Source: Herbaspirillum sp. 3R11 (GTDB taxonomy: Bacteria; Pseudomonadota; Gammaproteobacteria; Burkholderiales; Burkholderiaceae_D). Taken from it: DNA of 64,000 nucleotides. A program made the position numbers and the translations under genes. Positions 36,001 through 42,065 of the stretch are shown piece after piece. Below the pieces are notes generated by a model. That model saw only the letters and a program-made list of their open reading frames with translations. It did not search any database and was not told where the DNA came from. The DNA is taken from positions 1,302,001-1,366,000 of the forward strand of contig NZ_SPNJ01000001.1 of NCBI RefSeq assembly GCF_004563925.1, written 5' to 3'. Each line of letters starts with the position of its first letter. The stretch's first letter is position 1.

Positions 36001-37872
36001 AGGCGCTTGCGGCAATGCCTGCGCAGGATCGACCAGTCTGACGGCCGATTCTGCGGGAAGCCATCGCGCAGTGCCTGTCGTGATCAACACCGTTGCGCTG
36101 CTGGCGTCGAGCATGTAAAGCAAACGCTCGGTCGGGAAATCCGGATCCATCGGGACGAAGGCGCCGCCGGCGCGAATGGTCGCCAGGATGGCCACGGCCA
36201 GATCCACCGAACGCGGCAGGCAAATCGCGACCGGCGTTTCGGCGACAACGCCCAGTTGTGCCAGATGCGCGGCAAGCGCGGCGGAACGCAGGTCGAGTTC
36301 GGCGTAGGTGACTTGCCGGTCATTTTCGATCAGCGCCACGGCGTCCGGCGTCTGCGCCGCCTGCGCTACGAACCAGGCGCTCATTGTGCGCGGCGACGCC
36401 GCCGGCAGCGGCGGATTCAATTTCGCCAGCATCTCGCGCGCTTCGGCGTGACGTTGCAGCGGCAATTGCGACAACGACAACTGCGGATCGGCCAGCGCGG
36501 CTTCGAGCAAGACCTCCAGCGACGACGCCATCGCTGCGGCGAGCTGGGGATCGATGAAGTCGCAGCGATACTCCAGCCCGCCGGCGATGTGTTCTGCGCC
36601 GGCATCCAGCTCGAGGACAATGTCCGCACGCGCGGCAGGAAGCGGGACTGAAGTGGCTTGGGCGCGCACTGCACCGGCTTGCGCTGCCAGTGGCGGCATG
36701 GTCTGGAACACCAGCATGGCCTGGAACAATGGCGCAAGGCCTTTGCGTCGCTCCGGATTGACGATATTGACGACCTCGTCGAACGGCAATTCCTGATGGC
36801 GCATGTCTTCCAGCATATGGTCGCGCACCTGCACGGTCAGGGCCTGGAAGCTCTGACTGCCTTCGGAGACGTTGCGCGACACCATATTCTCCGCCAGGAA
36901 GCCGACGATCGCCTGCGTTTGCTGCTGTGCACGGTTGATCACCGGCACGCCGATGGCGATGTCATCCATGCCGGAATAGCGCGCCAGCAAGGCATGGAAC
37001 GCGCTCAGCACCACCACGAACGGCGTGGTGCCGGTGGCATCGGCAAAACGTCTGACGGCCGCCGTCAGTGAGGCCGGCAACGACACCGGAATGCGTTCGC
37101 ACAATGCCGAAGCGGCTTGCCCGCGCGGTCCCGAAAACGGCATCTCCAGCGCTACCGGCAGTTGCGCCAGGCGCTTCGCCCAATAGGCATGCAACTGCTC
37201 GCGCGCAGCGACCTGCTGCGGCTGGCGCAACCACATGGCATAGTCGCCGAACTGCACCGGTTCGGCTAGATCGACCGTTTCGCCGAGTTCACGCGCGTAC
37301 AAAGCGACCAGTTCTCGCAGCAATAGTTGTCCCGACCACAAGTCGATGATGTTGTGGTGGAAGGTCAGCAACAAGGCGCTCTCGCCTGACCTGTCGTCGT
37401 GCAGCACCTGCGCACGCAGCAGCAGGTCGGCAGTCAGGTCGAAAGGCTGTGCCACGGCATCGCGCAAATGCGATGGCCACAGCGCGACGGCGACGACATG
37501 CTGCGGCAAGGAAATGCTGTTGACCTGCGTGAAGTTCTGCTCGATGACGCCGTCGTCCTGATCAGAAAACCGGACGCGCAGACCTTCATGACGTTGCAGC
37601 AGCGCCAGCAAGGCGCGCTCCAGCGCGGCGACATCGAGCGGCGCATTGAAGCGGATGTCCATGCCGAGATTGAATTCGCCGGTGACGCCGTCGATCCGTT
37701 CCACCGTCCACAGCCGCTGCTGGGCAGGCGTGGCAAGCACGCGCGCAGCCACTGCACGACGCGGAATCGCAAGCGCTTCCGACGGCAGGTCGAAGCCGTC
37801 CTCGGCCAGCAATTCGGCCAGCAGCGCTGCATCCAGTTCATCGCCCATCGCCGGCATGTCGGGTGTCGTCAT
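27058..37872 (-). CDS. Hybrid NRPS-PKS: C-A-T-C-A-T-KS-AT-KR-T
   Basis: 3604 residues. Order with rough positions: C1 (45-480, HHNIIDLWS); A1 (490-1000, FTSGSTGRPKA); T1 (Ser near 1032, GGHSL); C2 (1085-1510, HHTAFDGGS); A2 (1530-2020); T2 (Ser near 2065); KS (2122-2560, active Cys near 2303 in TACSSSL, EAHGTGT, NIGHADAAAG); AT (2650-2970, GHSLGEY and HAFH, the malonyl-CoA pattern); KR (3080-3500, NADPH motif GAFGGMG, Ser/Tyr/Asn in FSTLGS and AAYAAANEF); T3 (Ser near 3552). The A1 code reads VDWTISLADK, one residue from VDWVISLADK that I recall as a beta-alanine code. The A2 code reads DVSQIGAVTK, unassigned. No DH, ER or MT, so the ketide keeps a beta-hydroxyl. The acidic C-terminus DDGIEEFTI is a candidate docking motif for the next protein. 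Its ATG overlaps the previous stop. Confidence 0.95.
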   Translation of the reverse strand: MTTPDMPAMGDELDAALLAELLAEDGFDLPSEALAIPRRAVAARVLATPAQQRLWTVERIDGVTGEFNLGMDIRFNAPLDVAALERALLALLQRHEGLRVRFSDQDDGVIEQNFTQVNSISLPQHVVAVALWPSHLRDAVAQPFDLTADLLLRAQVLHDDRSGESALLLTFHHNIIDLWSGQLLLRELVALYARELGETVDLAEPVQFGDYAMWLRQPQQVAAREQLHAYWAKRLAQLPVALEMPFSGPRGQAASALCERIPVSLPASLTAAVRRFADATGTTPFVVVLSAFHALLARYSGMDDIAIGVPVINRAQQQTQAIVGFLAENMVSRNVSEGSQSFQALTVQVRDHMLEDMRHQELPFDEVVNIVNPERRKGLAPLFQAMLVFQTMPPLAAQAGAVRAQATSVPLPAARADIVLELDAGAEHIAGGLEYRCDFIDPQLAAAMASSLEVLLEAALADPQLSLSQLPLQRHAEAREMLAKLNPPLPAASPRTMSAWFVAQAAQTPDAVALIENDRQVTYAELDLRSAALAAHLAQLGVVAETPVAICLPRSVDLAVAILATIRAGGAFVPMDPDFPTERLLYMLDASSATVLITTGTARWLPAESAVRLVDPAQALPQAPAPQDRNHANSLLYILFTSGSTGRPKAVMGLHQGAVNRIAWMLERYPFEPADRYCQKTAPTFVDFVWELFGPLLGGVPSVILSPAQVRDPRALAAALQSHRVTRLTLVPSLLKSLLDHVIDVGNVLGGLRHCICSSEAFPGDLARRFLSLLPGCRLLNLYGSSEASADSTCHEVDVADGAQVHIGRPIPGNLLAILDPAGNVLPVGAAGEIVIGGIGLARGYLNHNDGEPRFVNLPADVAGGRAFRSGDLGRWRPDGNIDYLGRRDRQVKIRGVRIDPEEVRAALRRCPGVTDAVVMAREVGGDLILIAYVVAKESVEPGMRRRLLDILPTALQPSRYVFMTALPLNSNGKIDFLNLPAPGAESPMPAQEQQQESAMTLEESLLADIWSQVIGHRPQQADANFFQSGGHSLSAVRLVSAIEKNLGVRLPVTAVFDAPTLHAMALEVRRAQPGAEMPALLAGGPHRRARASFNQERLWLIEQSGQQRGAYNQAVAYRLRGRLDVARLELAFRRVMQRHEALRTRLVLADGELWQEVDALPAFTIERIDADIDALQPQLQEFSERFFSLADQLPLRAQLIRLGDDDHLLAIVAHHTAFDGGSGRVIVEELGQAYREVLDATPAALQQIDFSTWQRDCDEQGAFEVQGNYWRDQLAGASSVLGLALSRMPEQRDFRLGRAPLALGQERSQRLQQAANDAGVSTFALLLGVWGLTLARFGDENEVVVGIPVAARSRAGLDSVVGFLANTLPMRVDCHAINLAEFGRRVQQRVAEGLQHQDISFSRIVEAAGVERVPQRPPLLQAMFVLADLRQWQLQLDDIDAVAQPVSAPLARTDLSMALQQDAQGIAGELEYAADIITPALAERIAAGFVHLLDALLAQPDAPPLSHSLLDAQARTLLLQFGRAHRVLPPATRPLRLHDLLRASAQRNGDAAALATPEGTLSYRQLDDLAGVFAQSLRAAGLTPGARIALIGERSIGLIAALLGISKAGCIFVPIDPTYPAARIEQMLLDAEVALVVGDQPAGWSAAQWMGLPTLQDLPSTPEPGATEHADTDFAATACIIFTSGSTGRPKGVALAHHALCRLALSAVHEFSVTQDSRILQLAAFGFDVAVSDIVFALAAGACLCLAPRERLLPGSPLVQTLDAMQVTHLQIPASLLAAMPAASLPQLRTLIVGGELCPASVAAQWGQDRDLFIAYGPTETTVTVTAGRYLGADAPLQIGRTIGDARIYVLDEQGAPAPVGVVGELCIGGSGVSIGYLNNPVLTQERFVPDPFSDDPRARMYRSGDRARWREDGTLDFLGRSDREFKLRGFRIAPAEIEAALSQQAGVAQALAMLRPDGAGQTRLVAYVVGTDVNAAVLRAALRQALPSFMVPDFISVLDRMPLTGNGKIDLNALPQPVFGRERGAAVPGHDASDCLARVTRLWLQVLNLGDVDPDANFFDVGGHSLLLVRLYDMAVAEFGAVLSISDLFRFPTIRSFAAHLSSRGETAKPMPAQSLPPAQTVQSDIAVIGMACRFPGAPDVDAFWQLLVEGREGISRHDAAALAAAGRAGNVLDHANFVAAGGVIDHADCFDAEFFGLGPRDAVTLDPQHRVALECAWHALEHAGYAAVESRRNLENLGDVGIFVGVGVNTYLQGQLFAAGPMPEGADSYHAMSGNDKDFGATRIAYHLDLKGPALAVQTACSSSLTALDMACRSLRSGGAGMALAGGVAIRFPQGSGYFHEPGMILSPDGHCKPFSADARGTVPSGGVGMVLLKPLAQAQADGDNVLAVIRGSAVNNDGGRKVGYAAPGVDGQADVIVSALRQAGLEPADIDYVEAHGTGTELGDPVEVAALTRVFGGRQRPLALGSVKSNIGHADAAAGVAGLIKTILALQHGVLPPSLHFSEPNPHVDFTTASISVVGSAQAWPDHGDGRPRRAGVSAFGIGGTNVHVVLEQAPLRVQPVSELVSPQVLPQILPLSARTPASLHGSMLALADALERTPQLPLRDVAFTLQQGRAAFGCRHAVVASTVAEAVAGLRLAAEPAAVTGTAKLAFLFPGQGSQYPRMAQALYEGDADYRFWFDRCAVALLPHIQQDLRTVLYGAAAEDPAAVAALRQTALAQPALFAVMYSLARSLEARGIEAAAMLGHSLGEYVAACLAGVFELDDALALVAARGRLMQALPGGAMLAVQVDETQVRELLRNNGEAISLAAINGPGQCVLAGSTEVIDALQTHLKEINVAAVRLDTSHAFHSSSMDAALPAFVAEFDRITLKPPQRRFISNVTGAWISDADAVDPTYWARHLRQAVRFGDGLDTLQREGIDLLLEVGPGSALQKLARTSGWSAPQLISLGLNRQSPQQAPALAAMVAQLWTRGAAIDWRKTSRAGHAEAPAPSRVALPGYVFERKRHWPATPVTSPPQENSPARRAEIADWFYLPGWQRAPQLPPVSEPAASTDVWLLLGAETDAGRALAANLRALGRQVVEVRAGVAFEMFSAQDYAIDPTGEDDYRRLLDSVSATHVVHLWTSVRQTFTPALDYGFASVMLLAQAFGARMQARPVQLDIVTCGAADVTGDEPLTAALGTLLGIAKIIPVEYRSLACRVIDVEAGGSAAMLLTELLHGQAEAQVALRRRHRWIPQVQPVRLVVPAAGGDRLRAQGCYLITGAFGGMGASIARDLAARCRARLVLLGRHVDQGLVDELEHAGAEVLASACDVADAVALTQVIAAAHARFGVIHGAFHCAGVADLGGVIQNRSVASMHQVMAAKVHGTVWLDRLLEDDALDFMVLFSTLGSLLPQAKFGQAAYAAANEFLDLFAQERNARGGFTIALNWDDWSEAGMTVEAYRRRGQSAPDSSEAMRSEEGVEVLRRVLSTPHARVAVSIRDLPGLMARADTLLDKLSTPMPTESIGTSPLPSSAAAGMTDTEAKLAATWRSILGVADITREANFFELGGHSLIGMRLLTFVRESFGVDLNIAAIFEYATLAALAGHIDACRATDDGIEEFTI

Positions 37873-40800
37873 ACAGTCCTCGCAGCAACGCGCGCCGCTT
37901 TTTGTTCGGGTGTCATTTGTTCGATTTCAAGCCAGCGGCGGGCGATGGCTTCCGTGATGCCGGGCTTGCTTTCGCCGCGCCGCACATGTGCGCAAAATCC
38001 CGCCACGGTGGGATGTTGCAGGAGATCAGGCATGGCCGCGTCAAGGCGGAAGCGCTCACGTGTGGCTGCCGCGATTTGCGCCGCACGCAGCGAATTGCCG
38101 CCCAGCGCAAAGAAATCGTCGTGCACGCCGCACACCGTGAGGTCGAGGATGCGCCGCCAGAGCTGCACCATGTAACGCTCGAATTCATTGTCCGGCCGCC
38201 CCGCCTGCAGGAACCCTCCGGCCAGCCGGGTCAGCTGATCACGGTCAATCGCGCCGGACGCATCGTGCGGTATCGCCGCCACCGTCATCACGGGAACCGG
38301 CACGCTACGGCCTGAGTGGTCGCGCAAGGCCAAGCAATTTTCGGATGCGGTGTCGGTTTGAACTATGACGGGTTCATCCACGGCAATGGCCGCGTCTTGC
38401 AGCGCGGCGTGACGCGCATGCTGCAGGTCGAGTCCGATCGCCAGCACCGGCCGGACGGCCGAGAGCGCAATATCGAAGCTGGCGACGGCGTTGTCCGGCT
38501 CCAGCGAAAAATAGCCTGCCGCTTCCATGGTCGACACCGCTGCGCCGTGCTTGCTGAGGCCGGTATCGCGCCAGGAGGAGAATCCCAGGTAACGGCAGCG
38601 CGTATTGCCGGCGGCCGTGAGTTGTTCGGCCAGCGCCGCCTGATAGGCATTGGCGGCGGCGTAGGCGGCGTCCTGCCGCCCCGCCACCATGCCGGCAACG
38701 GAGCCGACCAGCACGAACCATGCTTCGGGATGATCTTGCACCAGTGCATGCAAGGCGAGACTGCCGGCCACTTTGGCGCGCATCATCTGCGCCAGCGTTG
38801 CCGCAGTTTCGTGAACCAATTCAGTCTGCCGCCCCTCTCCCGCCAGATGCAGAATGCCATCCAGGCCGCATTGCCAACGGGCGTGCGCCTGTTCCACGGC
38901 AACCCGCAAGGCATGGCCATCGGTCACGTCGGCGCAGGCGTACAGCACGCGGTCGCTGCGCTCCAGTTCACGCAGCGCCTTGGCGCGCACGTCATCGAGT
39001 TGCGACGGCGCGGTGCGCCCGACAATCAGTAATCTGGCGTCGTGGCGATCAAGCAGATGGCGCGCCAGCAGGAGACCGACGCCGCCGAGTCCGCCGCTGA
39101 TCAGGTACAGGCCGCCGGAACGCAATGGAGAACGATCCGGTTTCGATATTGCGACGTTGCGCCAGCGGCGCACATGACGTCGGCCGTCGATGTACGCCAA
39201 TTCGGTTTCGTGCGGCAAACCAGCCAGATCACCGAGGATCATGCCGGCGTCGCTGCCAAGGTCTGTGCCGGAAAACTGGATATGCGTGCAATGCACGCCA
39301 TCGATTTCCGCCACCGAGGTGCGCAAGAAGGCTGCTGCGGCAGCGTGCCCGGCGACATCCCCGACAGCGCCGCACACGATCAGGCGCGCAGGACGGTTCG
39401 CGCGCGGGGTCGCCGCCAGTGATTGACACAGCAGCAACAGCCGCGGCAGACGAGCCCATCCGGGCAATACCAGCATCACGGCCGGCGACGGCTGCTGCGT
39501 CATCGCATGGAGGACGCTAGCCGGATTGTCTTCCTCCGGCACGAACTGTCGCCAGTCAATATCGACAGCGCCATCGGCAAGCGTCGTCCGGATCGCCGTG
39601 TCGCCGAGGGAGGCGTCTCCCAGGACCGCAACGCTCTGCCCTCGTACCGACACACTTGCCCCGATAGCGCAGGGTTTCCAGAACGGCTCGGCGAACCAGC
39701 GCGGTATGGTGCAGGCCGCCTCCAGGAGGCAGGCGGCTTGCTTGATCCCGGCGTCAAAGGCGCCGGCTTCCAGCAGGCGTCTGAGTTCCAGGCGCTGCAC
39801 CTTGCCGGAGTTGGTGCGCGGCAGACGATCGGCCGGCACATGGATGAAGTACGCCGGCATCAGCGACAACTGCTTGCCAAGGCGCATGCGCATGTCCTGC
39901 ATGACTCGCTTGAGCGCAGTGTCGCCGCGTGCTGTGGGAGCATCGAAGAACAAGGCCAGCTGATCAGTGCGCGCACCCGGCGCGCGCACGCCGATGGCGG
40001 CCACACTCAGGCGTTCGACGCCATCGGTCTGCGCCACGACTTCTTCAATTTCGCTACTGTAGAAATTGGCGCCGTTGACGATGATCATTTCCTTGATGCG
40101 GCCGACCACGAACAGCTCGCCATTGCGGATGATGCCCATGTCGCCGGTGCGGAACCACTCGTCGTGCATCACTTCGGCGGTCAGGTCGTCGCGGCCGAAA
40201 TAACCCATGAACAGGGATGCGCCGGATAACTCGACGGCGCCGATCACGCCTTCCGGCGCCACCGCGCCATGCTGGTCGACGATACGCTGCGCCGCGCCGC
40301 AAATCGGCGTCCCAAGAGAAACTACCTCGCCGTGGCCAGGAGCCCAAGGCGACATGGAAAATCCACTGACGGTTTCCGTCATGCCGAACGAAGGCCAGAT
40401 CGCGCCGGCGGGCAATTTGTTTTCTGCGAAACGCTTCGCAAAAGCGGTTAACACGCTGTCGGAAACCGCTTCGCCTCCATTGAAAATCATGCGCAGGTTC
40501 GACAAGTCCCAGTCGCGTGCAACGCCGGGCGCAGATGCCGCCTGCTGCAATACGTCGAATGCGAAATTGGGCGTCCAGACCATGCAGACCCGATGCCGGT
40601 GCGCCAGGTCGAGCCAGCGCACGGGAGCCGCCAGCACGGTCGCTGTGTCAACCTGGATCTGGTTCATGCCGAGCACCAGCGGCAGGATCGACAGGAAACC
40701 AAGGCCGCCGACGTGATCGAGCGGCATCCAGTTCATGCTGGTCGCGCCCGGCGTCAATGCCTCCCCGCGCTCGGCGGCGCCGCCGATCATCGCCAGTACA

Positions 40801-41837
40801 TTGGCCTGGCTCAGCATGACGCCTTTGGGAAGACCGGTGCTGCCCGAGGTCATGAACACCATCGCCAACGCCTGCAAGTCCGTGACCGGTGCAGGCGGTG
40901 CACTCGCGCCATCGGCCAGTGCTGCCGCATCCAGAAACGTCATTCCCTCCAGCGCCTCCGAGCCCAGCGGCGCCAGCGCCTGCAAACTCACCGGGTCGGC
41001 GGCAATCACCGGCCGTCCCAAGACTTCCCATGAGTCGCGCAGACGTTTCAGCGCCGCACCGCCGGTTGCCGCGGCAGCCACCTTGAATGGCGCCGGCACC
41101 ATGCCGCCGAGCAGGCAGGCCCAGAACAGCGGCAACAGGCTGCGGCTGTCGCCGGCGTCGACCACGACCAGATCGCCGTCACGCAGGCCTTGCGAGCGCA
41201 GACCGCCCAGCATCCGGCGCGCCTGATCGAACAGTTCTGCGTAGCTGACGCGGGTTTCGCTCATGTCGGCGGCGACATGGATGATGCCGAGTTCCGGCTG
41301 CTGCGCCGCACGTTCCAACGCTGCGGCCAGGTTGGCCGGCATCCAGGCTTGTGCAGGAAGCGGTTTGAGAACGGACACGGCCGGTGTACGTGCGGCGCCG
41401 TCCGTCGAAGTCCTGACGACCGCAAGCTCCTGCACCGTCGAAGTCAGCAATGGGTAATCCGGCAGGATATCGGCCAGATGGATACGCGGGCGCAATGGTG
41501 CGATCGGCCGGTAAACCGCCGTCGTCGGCAGTGATGCATCATCCCATGCCGGCAATGCGGCCAAGGCGTCTTCATCCACAGCGCCGTCTGATCGCAACGG
41601 CAAGGCATGCACGCGCACCAGTGCGATCCGGCCCGGATAGCCGGCCTCGGCAATGGCGGCCTCCAGCGCCTTGCGCTGGCCGCCGACTACATAGGCGGCA
41701 TAGGCGGCAGCATTGGCGCCGGCACCGGCCTGCGTCGCAGTTGCGACGAGGTGAACGGCCGTGACCGCAGGCACCGCCAGCAGCTGTGTCCTGAGTGTCG
41801 CAACGATCGTGTTTTCCGGCGTCGTACGTTCCAGCAT
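37869..41837 (-). CDS. Loading protein: acyl-ligase (AL) - ketoreductase - carrier
   Basis: 1322 residues from the ATG at 41837, which has AGGGGAG 5 nt upstream; an ATG at 41864 is in frame but poorly placed. Residues 1-105 look like a leftover adenylation C-terminal subdomain. The AL domain (156-690) has MTSGSTGLPKG at 329-339, NWMPLDHVGG, SFGMTET, and the catalytic lysine in NSGKVQR (Lys679). KR (906-1141) has SGGLGGVG and Lys1022, Ser1046, Tyr1059, Asn1063, so it looks active. Carrier Ser1249 is in GGNSL. A KR acting with no KS before it needs an alpha- or beta-keto acyl group; the same AL-KR-carrier order opens PksJ of the bacillaene system, which handles an alpha-keto acid. Predicted role: activate a keto acid, reduce it to a hydroxyacyl starter and hand it to the next protein. 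The C-terminus is a basic helix-like tail. Confidence 0.93.
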   Translation of the reverse strand: MLERTTPENTIVATLRTQLLAVPAVTAVHLVATATQAGAGANAAAYAAYVVGGQRKALEAAIAEAGYPGRIALVRVHALPLRSDGAVDEDALAALPAWDDASLPTTAVYRPIAPLRPRIHLADILPDYPLLTSTVQELAVVRTSTDGAARTPAVSVLKPLPAQAWMPANLAAALERAAQQPELGIIHVAADMSETRVSYAELFDQARRMLGGLRSQGLRDGDLVVVDAGDSRSLLPLFWACLLGGMVPAPFKVAAAATGGAALKRLRDSWEVLGRPVIAADPVSLQALAPLGSEALEGMTFLDAAALADGASAPPAPVTDLQALAMVFMTSGSTGLPKGVMLSQANVLAMIGGAAERGEALTPGATSMNWMPLDHVGGLGFLSILPLVLGMNQIQVDTATVLAAPVRWLDLAHRHRVCMVWTPNFAFDVLQQAASAPGVARDWDLSNLRMIFNGGEAVSDSVLTAFAKRFAENKLPAGAIWPSFGMTETVSGFSMSPWAPGHGEVVSLGTPICGAAQRIVDQHGAVAPEGVIGAVELSGASLFMGYFGRDDLTAEVMHDEWFRTGDMGIIRNGELFVVGRIKEMIIVNGANFYSSEIEEVVAQTDGVERLSVAAIGVRAPGARTDQLALFFDAPTARGDTALKRVMQDMRMRLGKQLSLMPAYFIHVPADRLPRTNSGKVQRLELRRLLEAGAFDAGIKQAACLLEAACTIPRWFAEPFWKPCAIGASVSVRGQSVAVLGDASLGDTAIRTTLADGAVDIDWRQFVPEEDNPASVLHAMTQQPSPAVMLVLPGWARLPRLLLLCQSLAATPRANRPARLIVCGAVGDVAGHAAAAAFLRTSVAEIDGVHCTHIQFSGTDLGSDAGMILGDLAGLPHETELAYIDGRRHVRRWRNVAISKPDRSPLRSGGLYLISGGLGGVGLLLARHLLDRHDARLLIVGRTAPSQLDDVRAKALRELERSDRVLYACADVTDGHALRVAVEQAHARWQCGLDGILHLAGEGRQTELVHETAATLAQMMRAKVAGSLALHALVQDHPEAWFVLVGSVAGMVAGRQDAAYAAANAYQAALAEQLTAAGNTRCRYLGFSSWRDTGLSKHGAAVSTMEAAGYFSLEPDNAVASFDIALSAVRPVLAIGLDLQHARHAALQDAAIAVDEPVIVQTDTASENCLALRDHSGRSVPVPVMTVAAIPHDASGAIDRDQLTRLAGGFLQAGRPDNEFERYMVQLWRRILDLTVCGVHDDFFALGGNSLRAAQIAAATRERFRLDAAMPDLLQHPTVAGFCAHVRRGESKPGITEAIARRWLEIEQMTPEQKAARVAARTV

Positions 41838-41931
41838 CCCACTCCCCTGAGCGCTACCGGTCATGCCGGCATTGCTGCGCTCTTCATCTTTGCCTTGTTA
41901 AAAAAACGAGGCGATTTTCTGCTTGCCATAG

Positions 41932-41946
41932 TGCCATTGAATGGCA
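41932..41946. promoter_or_regulatory. Perfect 15-bp palindrome upstream of the synthase operon
   Basis: TGCCATT G AATGGCA, two perfect 7-bp half-sites about one base apart, 95 bp before the first synthase start codon and 120 bp beyond the autotransporter stop. Position and symmetry suit a transcription-factor operator. No regulator gene lies in the cluster. A stem-loop in RNA is possible but the 1-nt centre makes it unlikely. Confidence 0.45.
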
Positions 41947-42065
41947 TCCGGAATTGGCTTCTTGTCTCACATTTTCAAAATAATCCTGCGAGATTGGCCG
42001 CGTCATGCAGCGTGGTCTGAAAAACAAGTATTTTCACAAGGCAACATCAACTGCGCCGCAGCGCG

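Noticed and set aside
16598-41864. Possible frameshift or gene split within the synthases
   Set aside because: The three frames are continuous through all domains, boundaries fall between proteins with docking-type ends, and no domain is cut.
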